Assembly (NCBI GenBank): GCA_045614605.1
Contig: JAZLDH010000018.1
Location: 1-64,000, forward strand
DNA from: Onthomorpha sp937906975
Lineage (GTDB): Bacteria; Bacteroidota; Bacteroidia; Bacteroidales; P3
Direction: 5' to 3'
DNA length: 64,000 nucleotides
Each line of letters opens with the position of its first letter. Position 1 is the first letter of the stretch. This document shows, one piece after another, positions 32,101-41,220 of the stretch. A program made the translations under genes and the position numbers. The notes beneath the pieces were generated by a model. That model made no database searches and had not been told where the DNA came from. It saw only the letters and a program-made list of their open reading frames with translations.

Positions 32101-35100
32101 TCTAATTTATTTTTCTTTCTTTGGAAGATTTCGGATATTGTTCCGAATTGCTTGCGGTAGAACAAACCAACGCCTTGCGTAAATGGTGAGATGTTGTATT
32201 TTGTGAAGTCGTTGGCGTTGGAACGATTGAATACTCTGATGCGGAATGCGTCTGTCATTTTGTATTCTACGTATGCGTCTCCTATGATTGCGTTTGTTTC
32301 TTGGTTGGTTGTTGATACGTTGTCGCCTGTTCCGAAAGAGGAATTGACATTTACAACCCATTTTCCGTAATCTCTTGATAGGTTTACGTCAAATTGGTCA
32401 GATGTTGTTTCGTTTCCGCGTGAGTAGTTCATATTTACATCAACGATTTTTATCACATCGCTAAGCATACCGCTGATTTGCCCAAAGGCTGCCTCGAATG
32501 CAGAGGATATTCCTGTTTCCATTACAGTGTTTTCATAATTTCCTTCAGAGGAGTAGAATTGGTGTAGGAATAGAAGCGAAACTGTTTGTTCAAGCATTGC
32601 TTTTTCGTTGTTTCGGTCTATGTTCATAAAGAGTCTTTCTACTGTGTTGTCGTCTGTGTTTGGCAATCTTATGTCAAAGAGTGGCTGAGGGTTCATCATT
32701 TCTCCTGTAAGCTTGATTATGGAGTGAACATCTACGGCTTTTGAGTATTCGGTACCAAGAATTGGCATTAGTGAGGCTTTGGTTTTGTAAACGGCTTGTA
32801 GGTCTAAGATTCCTTCTGCTGGCTCTCCTTTCCAAGTAAGCGTACCTCCTTGTTCTATGTCAAAGGTTTTTGCCATCATATTCATAACAGACATTTTGAA
32901 TTGTCCGTTATCTATTTCTATTGTACCCATTAAACTTAGTGGGTTTTGACTGCTTACGTCTATTCTTAGGTTTCCGTTGCCCTTTGCTGATAAATCTCCT
33001 TTTAATTGATTGAAATTCATTGGTATTATAAGTTGGGCATCTGGGTTTACTTCCAAATCTACTATTATGTTATAGGTTAGAGATTGGTTTTCTTCCTCTA
33101 TTATTGGTAGAGGTATGTTTGAGGTTGTGTCTTCTATGGTTATGTATTTGATGAAGGCGTTTTCATCGGCAGACATCTTGCTTGATACGGGTACTGTTAG
33201 GTTTGTGCCTCGTTCGGTGCGAGCTGCTACGTTTATGTCAAGGTGATTCAAATCTCCTTTTATTTCTGCTGTGGCTGAGGCATAGGCTGAGCCATAGTAC
33301 ATTTGGTCTGAGTATTCGTCTGTGTCAAGTATTTTTAATTTATCGGCTAAGGCTGTGATGTTAATATCGAAGTTGGTAAAGTTAGTGTGGGTTATATCGC
33401 CCTTTAGTCTGATTTTGTTTTGTTGTTTATCTGAAAGGGTGAAGTTTTTAAAAGTAAAAGTGTTGTTGTTTAAATAAATCTTGTCGTTAAAGTGGTAGGT
33501 GGTGTTGAGCATATCGATTTTGAAATGCGCATTATTTGCCTCTATTGTGCCGGTTATGTTTGGTTGAGTGAAAGGCCCTTTGATTTTAAGGTCTTTTGTG
33601 TAAAGTGTACCTCCAATATCGGAGCTTAGAGAGCTAAGGAATGGTTGTATTATTTTAAGGTTAAGGTTGTCGGTAGAAAGTGTTAAATCAAGGTTGTCTT
33701 TTTCGTTTTTGGTGTTTATAAAACCGCTTATTGATAAAGGAAGTGTTGTTTTGTTATTAGGGTTTTTGTATTGCATTTTTATGTTTGTTGCAAAAATGTC
33801 TTTTGTTAGGGCGTTGTTTACATTGAATGTTGCTTTTCCAAGTGCGATGTCGTTAATTGATAGGTTGTTTATTTCTAAATTGGAAGTGAGGTTAAAGTTA
33901 CTTAAAATGTTTCTAAGTACTACTTTTTCGTTTATTTCGCCTTTTAGGTTTAATCCAAATTTATTTAAAATAGGGTTAAAGGCTGATATGTCTAAGTTTT
34001 TAAATATTACGTCTAATTTGTTGTTTGGCTTGTCGGATATTTCGCCTTTGAGTGTGATGGTGCCTTTGTTTTGTTTTAAACTAAAGTTCATTAGCGATAA
34101 GCTTTGGTCAAAGTAGAGTAGGGTGTGGTTTTCGTTTAACTCAACCTTGGATTTAACGATGTTTATAAAGGATTTTTTAAAGTAGCCTTGTAATCCGTTT
34201 TGGGTTAGAAAGCCTTTGAAGTTTAGTTGTGCAGACAATTCGTCTTCTTCACTTTTTCCTGCTTTTAAAGCTAAGTCTATATCATTTTTTGTAAAGTCAA
34301 GGATTAGGTCGTTCGCTCTTAAATTTAGACTGTCGCTGATTTTTATGTTGTTTACTTTTAAATGGTTTTTGAATTTCTCTTCTTCTGTTTGTGAGGTTAA
34401 GTCTATGTTTTCAAAAATGTAGGTTTGGTAAACAAAATAATCGGATTTTAAGTCAAGATTTAGGTTTTGCTCAGGATTAATCTTAGCTAATAGTGTTGTT
34501 TGTGGTGCTATGTTCATCTTGAGTGCAAACAATTCGGAAATGGTTGCGAAGTCTTTTATCTCTAATTTAAGGTTTATATTGTCGTTTGATGGGTTTGTTT
34601 GACTATGTTTTGTTGTGGTTTTTGTGTTTTCTTTATTTGATGAAAGCAATGAAAAGTCTGGAATGTATTTGTCAATAAGGCTTGTTATGTTGTTTGTAAG
34701 TGTAGAAATATTGTATTTGCCTTCTGCTACAAGTGAAAAGATGTTGGAGTTGAGTGAAAGAGTGTTGGCGGTGCTGTCGTTTCTTGTTCTTATATTAAGG
34801 TAGTCTATATCGTAATTCTTATTTTTTGTGGTAATCATTGCGTTTCTAAAATCAATAAATCCCCTTAGTGAATCTAAATCAAAGCCGTTTACTCTTGCGA
34901 TTATATCGGTTGAAATAAGGGTTGTGGTATCTGGAAAATTAAAGAAGTTCATTTTTTGAAGATTTACTTCGTTTAAATCTCCTCTTAGCACTAAACTCAT
35001 ATTGTTTAGCATATCCATTTCACAATTTAGGTTGATTACTGCTGCATTGTCAATGATGTCGCATTGGGCGCTAACAACGCCTTCGTTCATTTCGCCTTCT

Positions 35101-36566
35101 ATTTCTATGGAGTTGTATTTGTTGTTGTTGATGTTAAAGTCTTTTAAATTGGCTATTAAATCGCATTTAAGATCTTTTAAATCTCCTACCTTGGCTTTGG
35201 CATCTACATCAACTATTCCTCCTCCAAGGATTTCAACTCCAAGGAATTTTCCTAAATCAAAGTGTTCTGATTGTATTTTTGCTTTGTATGTTATGTTATC
35301 TTCTACGTTTTCGCGCTCGGAAGCTCCTTTTAAATTTACTTTTCCTATGTTTGTTGCTATTTCTGCATTGGCTTCAAAGTTGTGTAGCAAGCCTTTGAAC
35401 TCTGCTGTTGCGGATATTTCTCCTAAACTATGTAGAAGTTCTGGTAATTTTACGTTTGAGAGCATTTCTCCAAACTCTATTTTATTGAAGTCTTCAGAAG
35501 AGGTTTTTAATTCTGATAATTCTACATCAAAAACCGTCTTTTCCATATCGGGTAAGCCCTTTACGCTACCTTTTCCCTTTACGTATGTTTCGCCTGTCTT
35601 TAATTCAAGGAAAGAACATTTAGCATCGGCAACAGTTCCCTTTATAATAGCTCCTATTTCACATTTTTGGTCAAATCCTTTTAGCATAGGAGCCCAATAG
35701 GTTGCGTCTTTTAAACCGACTTTACTGCCTCTTTGAAGAAAAAGAAAACAATCGGCAGAGTCAATGAAGTAAGAATATGTTTTCCAGCTTGTGGTTTTTA
35801 TACTGGCGTATAGTCTTAGATTGGATTCTGCGGTTTTTACTTGCATACTTCTGCAAATAATTCCTTTTGGGCTAACAGTAAATTTTCCTTTTAGGTTTTC
35901 TAAATTAACACCTGAGCGTTCTTTTGCAGAGAATCTTTTGATGTTTACATTGATTGAGTCGTTTATTACCGTAATATCGTCTAAAACTCCATTGATTTGT
36001 CTATATTGCATGTGATTTACCGCAACGCCAAATTCAGGAATAGGAGTTGGACTGTCATTTAGGTTTAAAGAAAAATTAACATTGTTTAATCTACATCTAT
36101 CTACTTTGATTACATAAGGAGGTCTTTTTTTATCCTCTTTAGGTTTATCACTTTTGAAATAATCTATTATGAAATTTAGATTAAGTTTACCATTTGTTAT
36201 ATCTAAGTTAAAGTTTACATCATCAAGTCTTACATTGGAAAATTCTAATCCTTTTATAAATTCGGTGTTTTTAAGACTTGCTTGTAAATATCCTACGGTT
36301 GCAACTGTATCTTTTTGCGGATTTTCAAGATATACGTCTTTTAATCCAACAGTCAATAAAGGACGAATTTCCAATCCGCCAATAGATACTTTGGCTTTCC
36401 ATTCTTTTGAAAAATAGTCCGAGGCTTTGGCTGCTAAAAACGATTGTACAATGGTGCTATTAAGGATTGCAATTAGAAGATAAAGGAAGATAAATATGCC
36501 TAAAAGTGTTTTTCCTAACACTTTTAGAGTCTTTAATAGGATTGTTTTGGTTGTTTGTTTTTTCAT
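32097..36566 (-). CDS. TamB-like translocation/assembly module protein (AsmA-like)
   Basis: A 1489-residue protein with one N-terminal membrane anchor (LLGIFIFLYLLIAILNSTIVQ, about 18-40), a very long beta-rich body of repeats built on 'xLxLxxxxVxL' patterns, and a C-terminal TamB domain from about residue 1100 (DFNINITALADKL, then GNGNLRIDVSSQNPLSLMG and the SLLFLHQFYSS region). Such proteins form hydrophobic bridges between inner and outer membrane and take part in lipid transport or barrel assembly. It has its own promoter and faces tsaD head-to-head. No tamA/omp85 partner is adjacent. Confidence 0.9.
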   Translation of the reverse strand: MKKQTTKTILLKTLKVLGKTLLGIFIFLYLLIAILNSTIVQSFLAAKASDYFSKEWKAKVSIGGLEIRPLLTVGLKDVYLENPQKDTVATVGYLQASLKNTEFIKGLEFSNVRLDDVNFNLDITNGKLNLNFIIDYFKSDKPKEDKKRPPYVIKVDRCRLNNVNFSLNLNDSPTPIPEFGVAVNHMQYRQINGVLDDITVINDSINVNIKRFSAKERSGVNLENLKGKFTVSPKGIICRSMQVKTAESNLRLYASIKTTSWKTYSYFIDSADCFLFLQRGSKVGLKDATYWAPMLKGFDQKCEIGAIIKGTVADAKCSFLELKTGETYVKGKGSVKGLPDMEKTVFDVELSELKTSSEDFNKIEFGEMLSNVKLPELLHSLGEISATAEFKGLLHNFEANAEIATNIGKVNLKGASERENVEDNITYKAKIQSEHFDLGKFLGVEILGGGIVDVDAKAKVGDLKDLKCDLIANLKDFNINNNKYNSIEIEGEMNEGVVSAQCDIIDNAAVINLNCEMDMLNNMSLVLRGDLNEVNLQKMNFFNFPDTTTLISTDIIARVNGFDLDSLRGFIDFRNAMITTKNKNYDIDYLNIRTRNDSTANTLSLNSNIFSLVAEGKYNISTLTNNITSLIDKYIPDFSLLSSNKENTKTTTKHSQTNPSNDNINLKLEIKDFATISELFALKMNIAPQTTLLAKINPEQNLNLDLKSDYFVYQTYIFENIDLTSQTEEEKFKNHLKVNNIKISDSLNLRANDLILDFTKNDIDLALKAGKSEEDELSAQLNFKGFLTQNGLQGYFKKSFINIVKSKVELNENHTLLYFDQSLSLMNFSLKQNKGTITLKGEISDKPNNKLDVIFKNLDISAFNPILNKFGLNLKGEINEKVVLRNILSNFNLTSNLEINNLSINDIALGKATFNVNNALTKDIFATNIKMQYKNPNNKTTLPLSISGFINTKNEKDNLDLTLSTDNLNLKIIQPFLSSLSSDIGGTLYTKDLKIKGPFTQPNITGTIEANNAHFKIDMLNTTYHFNDKIYLNNNTFTFKNFTLSDKQQNKIRLKGDITHTNFTNFDINITALADKLKILDTDEYSDQMYYGSAYASATAEIKGDLNHLDINVAARTERGTNLTVPVSSKMSADENAFIKYITIEDTTSNIPLPIIEEENQSLTYNIIVDLEVNPDAQLIIPMNFNQLKGDLSAKGNGNLRIDVSSQNPLSLMGTIEIDNGQFKMSVMNMMAKTFDIEQGGTLTWKGEPAEGILDLQAVYKTKASLMPILGTEYSKAVDVHSIIKLTGEMMNPQPLFDIRLPNTDDNTVERLFMNIDRNNEKAMLEQTVSLLFLHQFYSSEGNYENTVMETGISSAFEAAFGQISGMLSDVIKIVDVNMNYSRGNETTSDQFDVNLSRDYGKWVVNVNSSFGTGDNVSTTNQETNAIIGDAYVEYKMTDAFRIRVFNRSNANDFTKYNISPFTQGVGLFYRKQFGTISEIFQRKKNKLD

Positions 36567-36582
36567 TTACTTTATTAGTTTG

Positions 36583-36590
36583 CAAATATA
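36583..36590 (-). promoter_or_regulatory. -7 box for the tamB-like gene
   Basis: TATATTTG on the minus strand, 17 nt before the ATG at 36566. Confidence 0.6.
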
Positions 36591-36603
36591 CATCTTTTTT
36601 TAC

Positions 36604-36611
36604 TACCTTTG
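36604..36611 (+). promoter_or_regulatory. -7 box for tsaD-aroK
   Basis: TACCTTTG. A TTTG at 36579-36582 lies 21 nt upstream and overlaps the divergent box. Confidence 0.6.
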
Positions 36612-36629
36612 CAATATAAATTTAAGATT

Positions 36630-37634
36630 ATGTTTTATATTTTAGCAATAGAGTCTTCTTGTGATGATACTTCATGCGCTGTAATTGATAGCGAGTTTTG
36701 TGTTTTATCAAACGTTATTGCCTCTCAGCAAGTTCACAAAGAATATGGTGGAGTCGTACCGGAGCTTGCTTCAAGGGCGCATCAGCAAAATATTATCCCT
36801 GTTGTTGATAAGGCATTAAAGGATGCAAAAATCACAAAACAACAACTCTCAGCCGTAGCCTTTACAAGAGGTCCGGGACTTATGGGTTCGCTTTTGGTGG
36901 GTGTTAGTTTTGCGAAAAGTTTTGCAAGAGCCTTGAATATACCTCTAATAGATGTTAATCATTTAGAGGCGCATGTGTTGGCGCATTTCATAAAAGATAC
37001 TCCTGAGCAAAAGGTTCCTGAGTTTCCTTTCTTGTGTTTGCTTGTTTCGGGTGGTAATACACAAATTGTTTTGGTAGAAAACGCAAGAAAAATGCAAATA
37101 ATTGGACAGACAATTGACGATGCGGCAGGAGAAACTATTGATAAAGCAGCAAAAATCCTTTCATTACCTTATCCGGGAGGCCCACATATTGATAGATTAG
37201 CAAAGCAAGGACAACCTATTCTTAAATTTTCACAAAGTCATATAAAGAATTACGATTATAGTTTCTCAGGATTAAAAACAAGTATCCTTTATACGCTTAG
37301 AGATAAGCTTAAAGAAAATCCTAATTACATAGAAGAAAATATTGCAGATATAGCCTCCTCAGTTCAAAAAGCGGTTGTAGATTCTTTACTTAATAAGTTT
37401 GAAAAAGCAATCAAAGACACAAAGATAAAAACCATAGCAGTTGCAGGAGGAGTTTCGGCAAATTCAGAATTAAGAGCAAGACTTCAAGAATTGGGAGCGA
37501 AACATAAATGCGAGGTCTTTATACCTAAATTTTCTTATACAACAGACAATGCAGCAATGGTGGCAGTTGTTGGATTATTTAAATATTTTGAAAAAGATTT
37601 TGCACACATTGGTCTAACCGCTTACGCAAGATAG
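36630..37634 (+). CDS. tsaD: tRNA N6-adenosine threonylcarbamoyltransferase TsaD
   Basis: A 334-residue enzyme of the t6A pathway that moves threonylcarbamoyl to A37 of ANN-decoding tRNAs. It begins ILAIESSCDDTSCAV, has the metal-binding HLEAHVLAH near residue 109, LLVSGGNTQIVLV near 134, and VAGGVSANSELRARL near 270. Length is normal. The ATG at 36630 is used; an earlier in-frame start overlaps the -7 box. aroK follows after 5 nt. Partners tsaB, tsaC and tsaE are not in the window. Confidence 0.96.
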   Translation: MFYILAIESSCDDTSCAVIDSEFCVLSNVIASQQVHKEYGGVVPELASRAHQQNIIPVVDKALKDAKITKQQLSAVAFTRGPGLMGSLLVGVSFAKSFARALNIPLIDVNHLEAHVLAHFIKDTPEQKVPEFPFLCLLVSGGNTQIVLVENARKMQIIGQTIDDAAGETIDKAAKILSLPYPGGPHIDRLAKQGQPILKFSQSHIKNYDYSFSGLKTSILYTLRDKLKENPNYIEENIADIASSVQKAVVDSLLNKFEKAIKDTKIKTIAVAGGVSANSELRARLQELGAKHKCEVFIPKFSYTTDNAAMVAVVGLFKYFEKDFAHIGLTAYAR

Positions 37635-37639
37635 TTTTT

Positions 37640-38137
37640 ATGAAGGTGTTTATTGTTGGTTATATGTTGAGTGGAAAAAGCACAATCGGCAAACGATTAG
37701 CAAAACTTATGAATTATACCTTTATAGACACCGATAAAGAAATAGAAAATCAATATAAACTTAGCGTAAGCGACATTTTTAAAAAATATGGAGAAGAAAC
37801 ATTTCGGCTATTAGAGAGAAAATATCTTCTAACCTTACAAGAAAAAGATAATATTGTAGTTTCAACAGGAGGGGGGCTTGTTTGCTTTAACGATAATATG
37901 CAGTGGGTGAAAACAAATGGTGTTTCTATTTATTTGAAACTTAGTCCTGCTGCGATAGTTTCAAGACATAAAATTTCAAAACGCGTTCGTCCTTTGTTGC
38001 GTGATAAAACGGACGAAGAGGCTCTTGAATATATAACAAAAACCCTTCAAGAAAGAGAGATTTTTTACAATCAAGCAGATTTTTCCTTTGATGCTTTAAA
38101 TCTTAAAGCAGAAGAAATCATTAAAATAATTTTATAA
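37640..38137 (+). CDS. aroK: Shikimate kinase
   Basis: A 165-residue kinase that phosphorylates shikimate in aromatic amino acid synthesis. The P-loop is GYMLSGKSTIGKRLA at residues 7-21 (Ser where most have Gly), followed by the shikimate-binding FIDTDKEIE near 31, FRLLERKYL near 57, STGGGLV near 77 and the lid RPLLRDKTDEE near 117. Length is normal. It follows tsaD by 5 nt; pyrG downstream has its own promoter. Confidence 0.93.
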   Translation: MKVFIVGYMLSGKSTIGKRLAKLMNYTFIDTDKEIENQYKLSVSDIFKKYGEETFRLLERKYLLTLQEKDNIVVSTGGGLVCFNDNMQWVKTNGVSIYLKLSPAAIVSRHKISKRVRPLLRDKTDEEALEYITKTLQEREIFYNQADFSFDALNLKAEEIIKIIL

Positions 38138-38153
38138 AGAGATTTTTTTTCTT

Positions 38154-38161
38154 TACCTTTG
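38154..38161 (+). promoter_or_regulatory. -7 box for pyrG
   Basis: TACCTTTG, 39 nt before the ATG at 38200. Confidence 0.6.
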
Positions 38162-38199
38162 CAGTTCGTTATTTAATTTTATAAAAACAATTGACGATT

Positions 38200-39810
38200 A
38201 TGCACAATACAAAATATGTTTTCGTTACAGGAGGTGTTACTTCCTCATTAGGAAAGGGGATAATTTCATCATCATTAGCCGTATTGCTAAAATCAAGAGG
38301 CTATAAAGTAACAATACAAAAGTTAGATCCATACATAAACATAGATCCAGGAACACTGAATCCATACGAACACGGAGAATGTTATGTAACCGAAGATGGA
38401 GCAGAAACAGATCTTGACTTAGGACACTACGAGAGATTTACTAACGTTAGAACTTCTCAAGCAAATAACGTAACCACAGGAAGAATTTACCAAGCTGTAA
38501 TAGAAAAGGAAAGAAAAGGAGATTACCTTGGCGGTACTGTTCAAGTAATTCCTCACATTACAGACGAAATAAAAAGAAGAGTTAAACTTTTAGGCGAAAC
38601 AGGAGAATACGATTTCGTTATTACCGAAATAGGTGGCACAGTTGGAGATATAGAATCGCTACCTTTCTTAGAAAGTATTAGACAATTAAAATGGGAACTT
38701 GAAGGTAACGCAATAGTTATACACCTTACATACATACCTTACCTTGCTGCTGCAGGAGAATTAAAAACAAAACCAACACAACATTCAGTTAAAGAAATGT
38801 TGCAACAAGGTATCCAACCAGATATAATAGTTTGCAGAACAGAACACGATTTAACAGAAAGCGTTAGAGATAAAATTTCTCTATTCTGCAATGTGGAAAG
38901 AGCCTCTGTAATAGAATCAAAAGACGCTTCCACAATTTACGAAGTACCGTTTAACATGCTTAAAGAAGGATTAGACATACAAGTATTAAAGAAGCTTGGC
39001 CTTACAGCGAAAGGCGAACCTAATTTAGAAAAGTGGAAATCCTTCCTATACAAGCTTAAAAATCCAATGACAGAAGTAACAATTGGATTAGTAGGTAAGT
39101 ATGTTGAGTTGAAAGATGCGTACAAATCAATTTCAGAAGCCTTTATTCATGCAGGAGCAACGCTACAATGCAATGTAAAGCTTAAATGGATTCACTCAGA
39201 AGACGTAGAAGAAAAACAAAACTCATTAGATGAAATCTTAGGTGGCTTACACGGGATATTAGTTGCGCCAGGTTTTGGTTCAAGAGGCATAGAAGGAAAA
39301 ATAATTGCCGTAAAATATGCAAGAGAAAACAATATTCCATTCTTAGGTATTTGTCTTGGAATGCAATGTGCCGTAATAGAGTTTGCAAGAAACGTATTAG
39401 GATTTAAAGATGCACACTCTGTTGAAATGATGGGCTCAACCACACACCCAGTTATTGATATGATGGAAACACAAAAGAACCTTACAAATATGGGTGGCAC
39501 AATGCGTTTAGGAGCTTACGAATGTAAGTTAATAAAAGACAGTAAAATTTTCGAGGCTTACGGAGAAGAATTAATAAGCGAAAGACATCGTCATCGTTAT
39601 GAGTTCAATAGCGAATATTTATCACAGTTTGAAGCAGCAGGAATGCAAGCAACAGGAATCAATCCTAACACTAATTTAGTGGAAGTTGTAGAAATTCCAT
39701 CTCATCCTTACTTTGTAGGAGTACAATATCACCCAGAATATCGCTCAACCGTAGAGGCACCAAGCCCATTGTTTATCTCATTTGTCAAGGCTGCAAGTAA
39801 GATGAAATAA
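38200..39810 (+). CDS. pyrG: CTP synthase
   Basis: A 536-residue enzyme that aminates UTP to CTP with glutamine. Residues 1-265 are the synthetase domain (FVTGGVTSSLGKGIISSSLA with the P-loop, then LDPYINIDPGTLNPYEHGE and TEIGGTVGDIES). Residues 290-536 are the class I glutaminase with PFLGICLGMQ (catalytic Cys near 385) and the VQYHPEYRS triad His/Glu near 512. The ATG at 38200 is used; the TTG 9 nt upstream lacks support. The stop codon is the first base pair of the 21-nt array 39809-39892. Confidence 0.97.
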   Translation: MHNTKYVFVTGGVTSSLGKGIISSSLAVLLKSRGYKVTIQKLDPYINIDPGTLNPYEHGECYVTEDGAETDLDLGHYERFTNVRTSQANNVTTGRIYQAVIEKERKGDYLGGTVQVIPHITDEIKRRVKLLGETGEYDFVITEIGGTVGDIESLPFLESIRQLKWELEGNAIVIHLTYIPYLAAAGELKTKPTQHSVKEMLQQGIQPDIIVCRTEHDLTESVRDKISLFCNVERASVIESKDASTIYEVPFNMLKEGLDIQVLKKLGLTAKGEPNLEKWKSFLYKLKNPMTEVTIGLVGKYVELKDAYKSISEAFIHAGATLQCNVKLKWIHSEDVEEKQNSLDEILGGLHGILVAPGFGSRGIEGKIIAVKYARENNIPFLGICLGMQCAVIEFARNVLGFKDAHSVEMMGSTTHPVIDMMETQKNLTNMGGTMRLGAYECKLIKDSKIFEAYGEELISERHRHRYEFNSEYLSQFEAAGMQATGINPNTNLVEVVEIPSHPYFVGVQYHPEYRSTVEAPSPLFISFVKAASKMK

Positions 39811-39892
39811 GTCTAAGAAATAAAAAAATAAAGCTAAGAGAAAATTTTCTAAAGCTAAGAAAAAAAATTCTAAAGCTAAGAGAAAATTTTAC
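39809..39892. repeat. 21-nt tandem array between pyrG and the permease gene
   Basis: Four adjacent 21-nt units: 39809-39829, 39830-39850, 39851-39871 and 39872-39892. Cores CTAAG start at 39813, 39834, 39855 and 39876. A further CTAAG at 39918 is in phase (2 x 21). The array starts within the pyrG stop codon and ends over the permease stop codon (39889-39891). Confidence 0.8.
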
Positions 39893-41115
39893 AAGATTAA
39901 AAGTAACGATACTGACACTAAGAAAGTCAGTATCGTTATTATTATACCGCTTTTGAAAAACTCCCAAAAACCAATTTTTACGCCGAAATTGTCAGCCGAT
40001 TTAATGACAATGATATTTGCCATCGCACCTATGATTGTTGCGTTACCAGCTAATGTTGAGGCGGAGGCTAATGCTAACCACAAAGTCTCGGAATCAACCA
40101 CATTCATCAAAGGAAGCATCAACACAGTATAGGGAACGTTACTCAAAATTTGACTCATAACAAGGCTTATCGAGTGAATAGAAATCAAGCCCGAAAGATT
40201 TTCTTCTAAACCAATATTTAAAATTCCATCAAGCAAGCCTACCTTTTGCACAGCACCAACAACGATAAACAAAGAGGCGAAAAACAAAAGCAAAACCCAG
40301 TCCACATCTTTAATTAACTTTTCAGGCTTATGTTTTCCAAAGAGAATGATTAGACTTGCACCAGCAAGAGCAATCACAGCAATAGACATTCCCAATAATT
40401 TGCCAAAAAAGAAAGCTAAAACAACAAGTCCAAAAACTATTATAGAAGAATACATATTTTTAAAAGAATAATCATCAGAAGGAGTGTAGCTTAACAAAGA
40501 CTTATCTTTAAATTCCTTTTTGTAAATCAAGCGTACAACCACCACGCAAAGAATCATACCTATGAAAGAAATAGGGAAAAGTTTCAAAAGAAAGTCCACA
40601 TAACTTATTCCACTGTTTAATCCTATCAACATATTTTGAGGATTACCCGTTATCGTCATTACACTTCCGATATTAGAGGAAAGAATTTCTGCAATAAGAT
40701 AAGGCAAAGGATTAATCTTGACTCTTTGACATATAGTAATAATAATAGGAGTGAAAATCAAAACAACAGCATCGTTTACCAAGAAAGCAGAAGCAATACC
40801 CGTAACAAAAACCACCCCAACCAAGAGTTTTAAACGAGAATTAGCATATTGCAAAGTTTTTTCTGTAATTAGATTAAAGAAACCATCAAATTTCAATGCC
40901 GCCACCACTATCATCATTCCTAAAAGCAAGAAAATAGTATTGAAGTCAATGAAACTAACAGCCTCCTCAAAGCTTACAATAGAAAAAGCAAGCATAGCAA
41001 CCGCTCCAATAAAGGCAGCAGAAGGCCTGTCAATGTTTACCTTTGGCAGACGAGTAAAAATAATACCAATATATGTAATAACAAAAATTATAAGTGCAAT
41101 AGTCTCTGTATTCAT
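39889..41115 (-). CDS. SLC13/ArsB-type ion permease
   Basis: A 408-residue membrane protein with about eleven hydrophobic segments. The sequence NDAVVLIFTPIII near residue 110 and SNIGSVMTITGNPQNMLIG near 140 are the hairpin motifs of the ion transporter superfamily (CitM, ArsB, NhaD, DASS). A second copy of the hairpin motif, with SNVPYTVLMLPLM, appears near 330. The substrate (dicarboxylate, arsenite or Na+) cannot be told. The ATG at 41115 is preferred: the upstream 52 codons are A/T-array-like and overlap the dnaX promoter and start. Its last residues are encoded by a 13-bp hairpin. Confidence 0.85.
   Translation of the reverse strand: MNTETIALIIFVITYIGIIFTRLPKVNIDRPSAAFIGAVAMLAFSIVSFEEAVSFIDFNTIFLLLGMMIVVAALKFDGFFNLITEKTLQYANSRLKLLVGVVFVTGIASAFLVNDAVVLIFTPIIITICQRVKINPLPYLIAEILSSNIGSVMTITGNPQNMLIGLNSGISYVDFLLKLFPISFIGMILCVVVVRLIYKKEFKDKSLLSYTPSDDYSFKNMYSSIIVFGLVVLAFFFGKLLGMSIAVIALAGASLIILFGKHKPEKLIKDVDWVLLLFFASLFIVVGAVQKVGLLDGILNIGLEENLSGLISIHSISLVMSQILSNVPYTVLMLPLMNVVDSETLWLALASASTLAGNATIIGAMANIIVIKSADNFGVKIGFWEFFKSGIIITILTFLVSVSLLLIL
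39904..39938. terminator. Hairpin overlapping the 3' end of the permease gene
   Basis: TAACGATACTGAC (39904-39916) pairs perfectly with GTCAGTATCGTTA (39926-39938); the 9-nt loop contains CTAAG. It is a 13-bp stem between convergent pyrG and the permease gene and lies within the permease coding sequence. T-rich sequence follows on both strands but without a pure T-run. Confidence 0.55.
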
Positions 41116-41130
41116 CGTTAAAAATTTTCG

Positions 41131-41138
41131 CAAAATTA
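41131..41138 (-). promoter_or_regulatory. -7 box for the permease gene
   Basis: TAATTTTG on the minus strand, 16 nt before the ATG at 41115. Confidence 0.55.
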
Positions 41139-41189
41139 CTGCTTTTTTACTATATTTCTTAGAAATTTTTTTGTTTTCAAAAAAAATAG

Positions 41190-41197
41190 TAATTTTG
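41190..41197 (+). promoter_or_regulatory. -7 box for dnaX
   Basis: TAATTTTG, 24 nt before the dnaX ATG. Confidence 0.55.
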
Positions 41198-41220
41198 AAC
41201 TTTGATTTACAATAAAGAAT

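Noticed and set aside
32107..32361. Arg/Gln-rich minus ORF inside the tamB-like gene
   Set aside because: It is a shadow in another frame of a well-supported coding region.
39809..39892. CRISPR array
   Set aside because: The units are only 21 nt, have no unique spacers, are contiguous and A/T-only apart from the core, and no cas gene is near.
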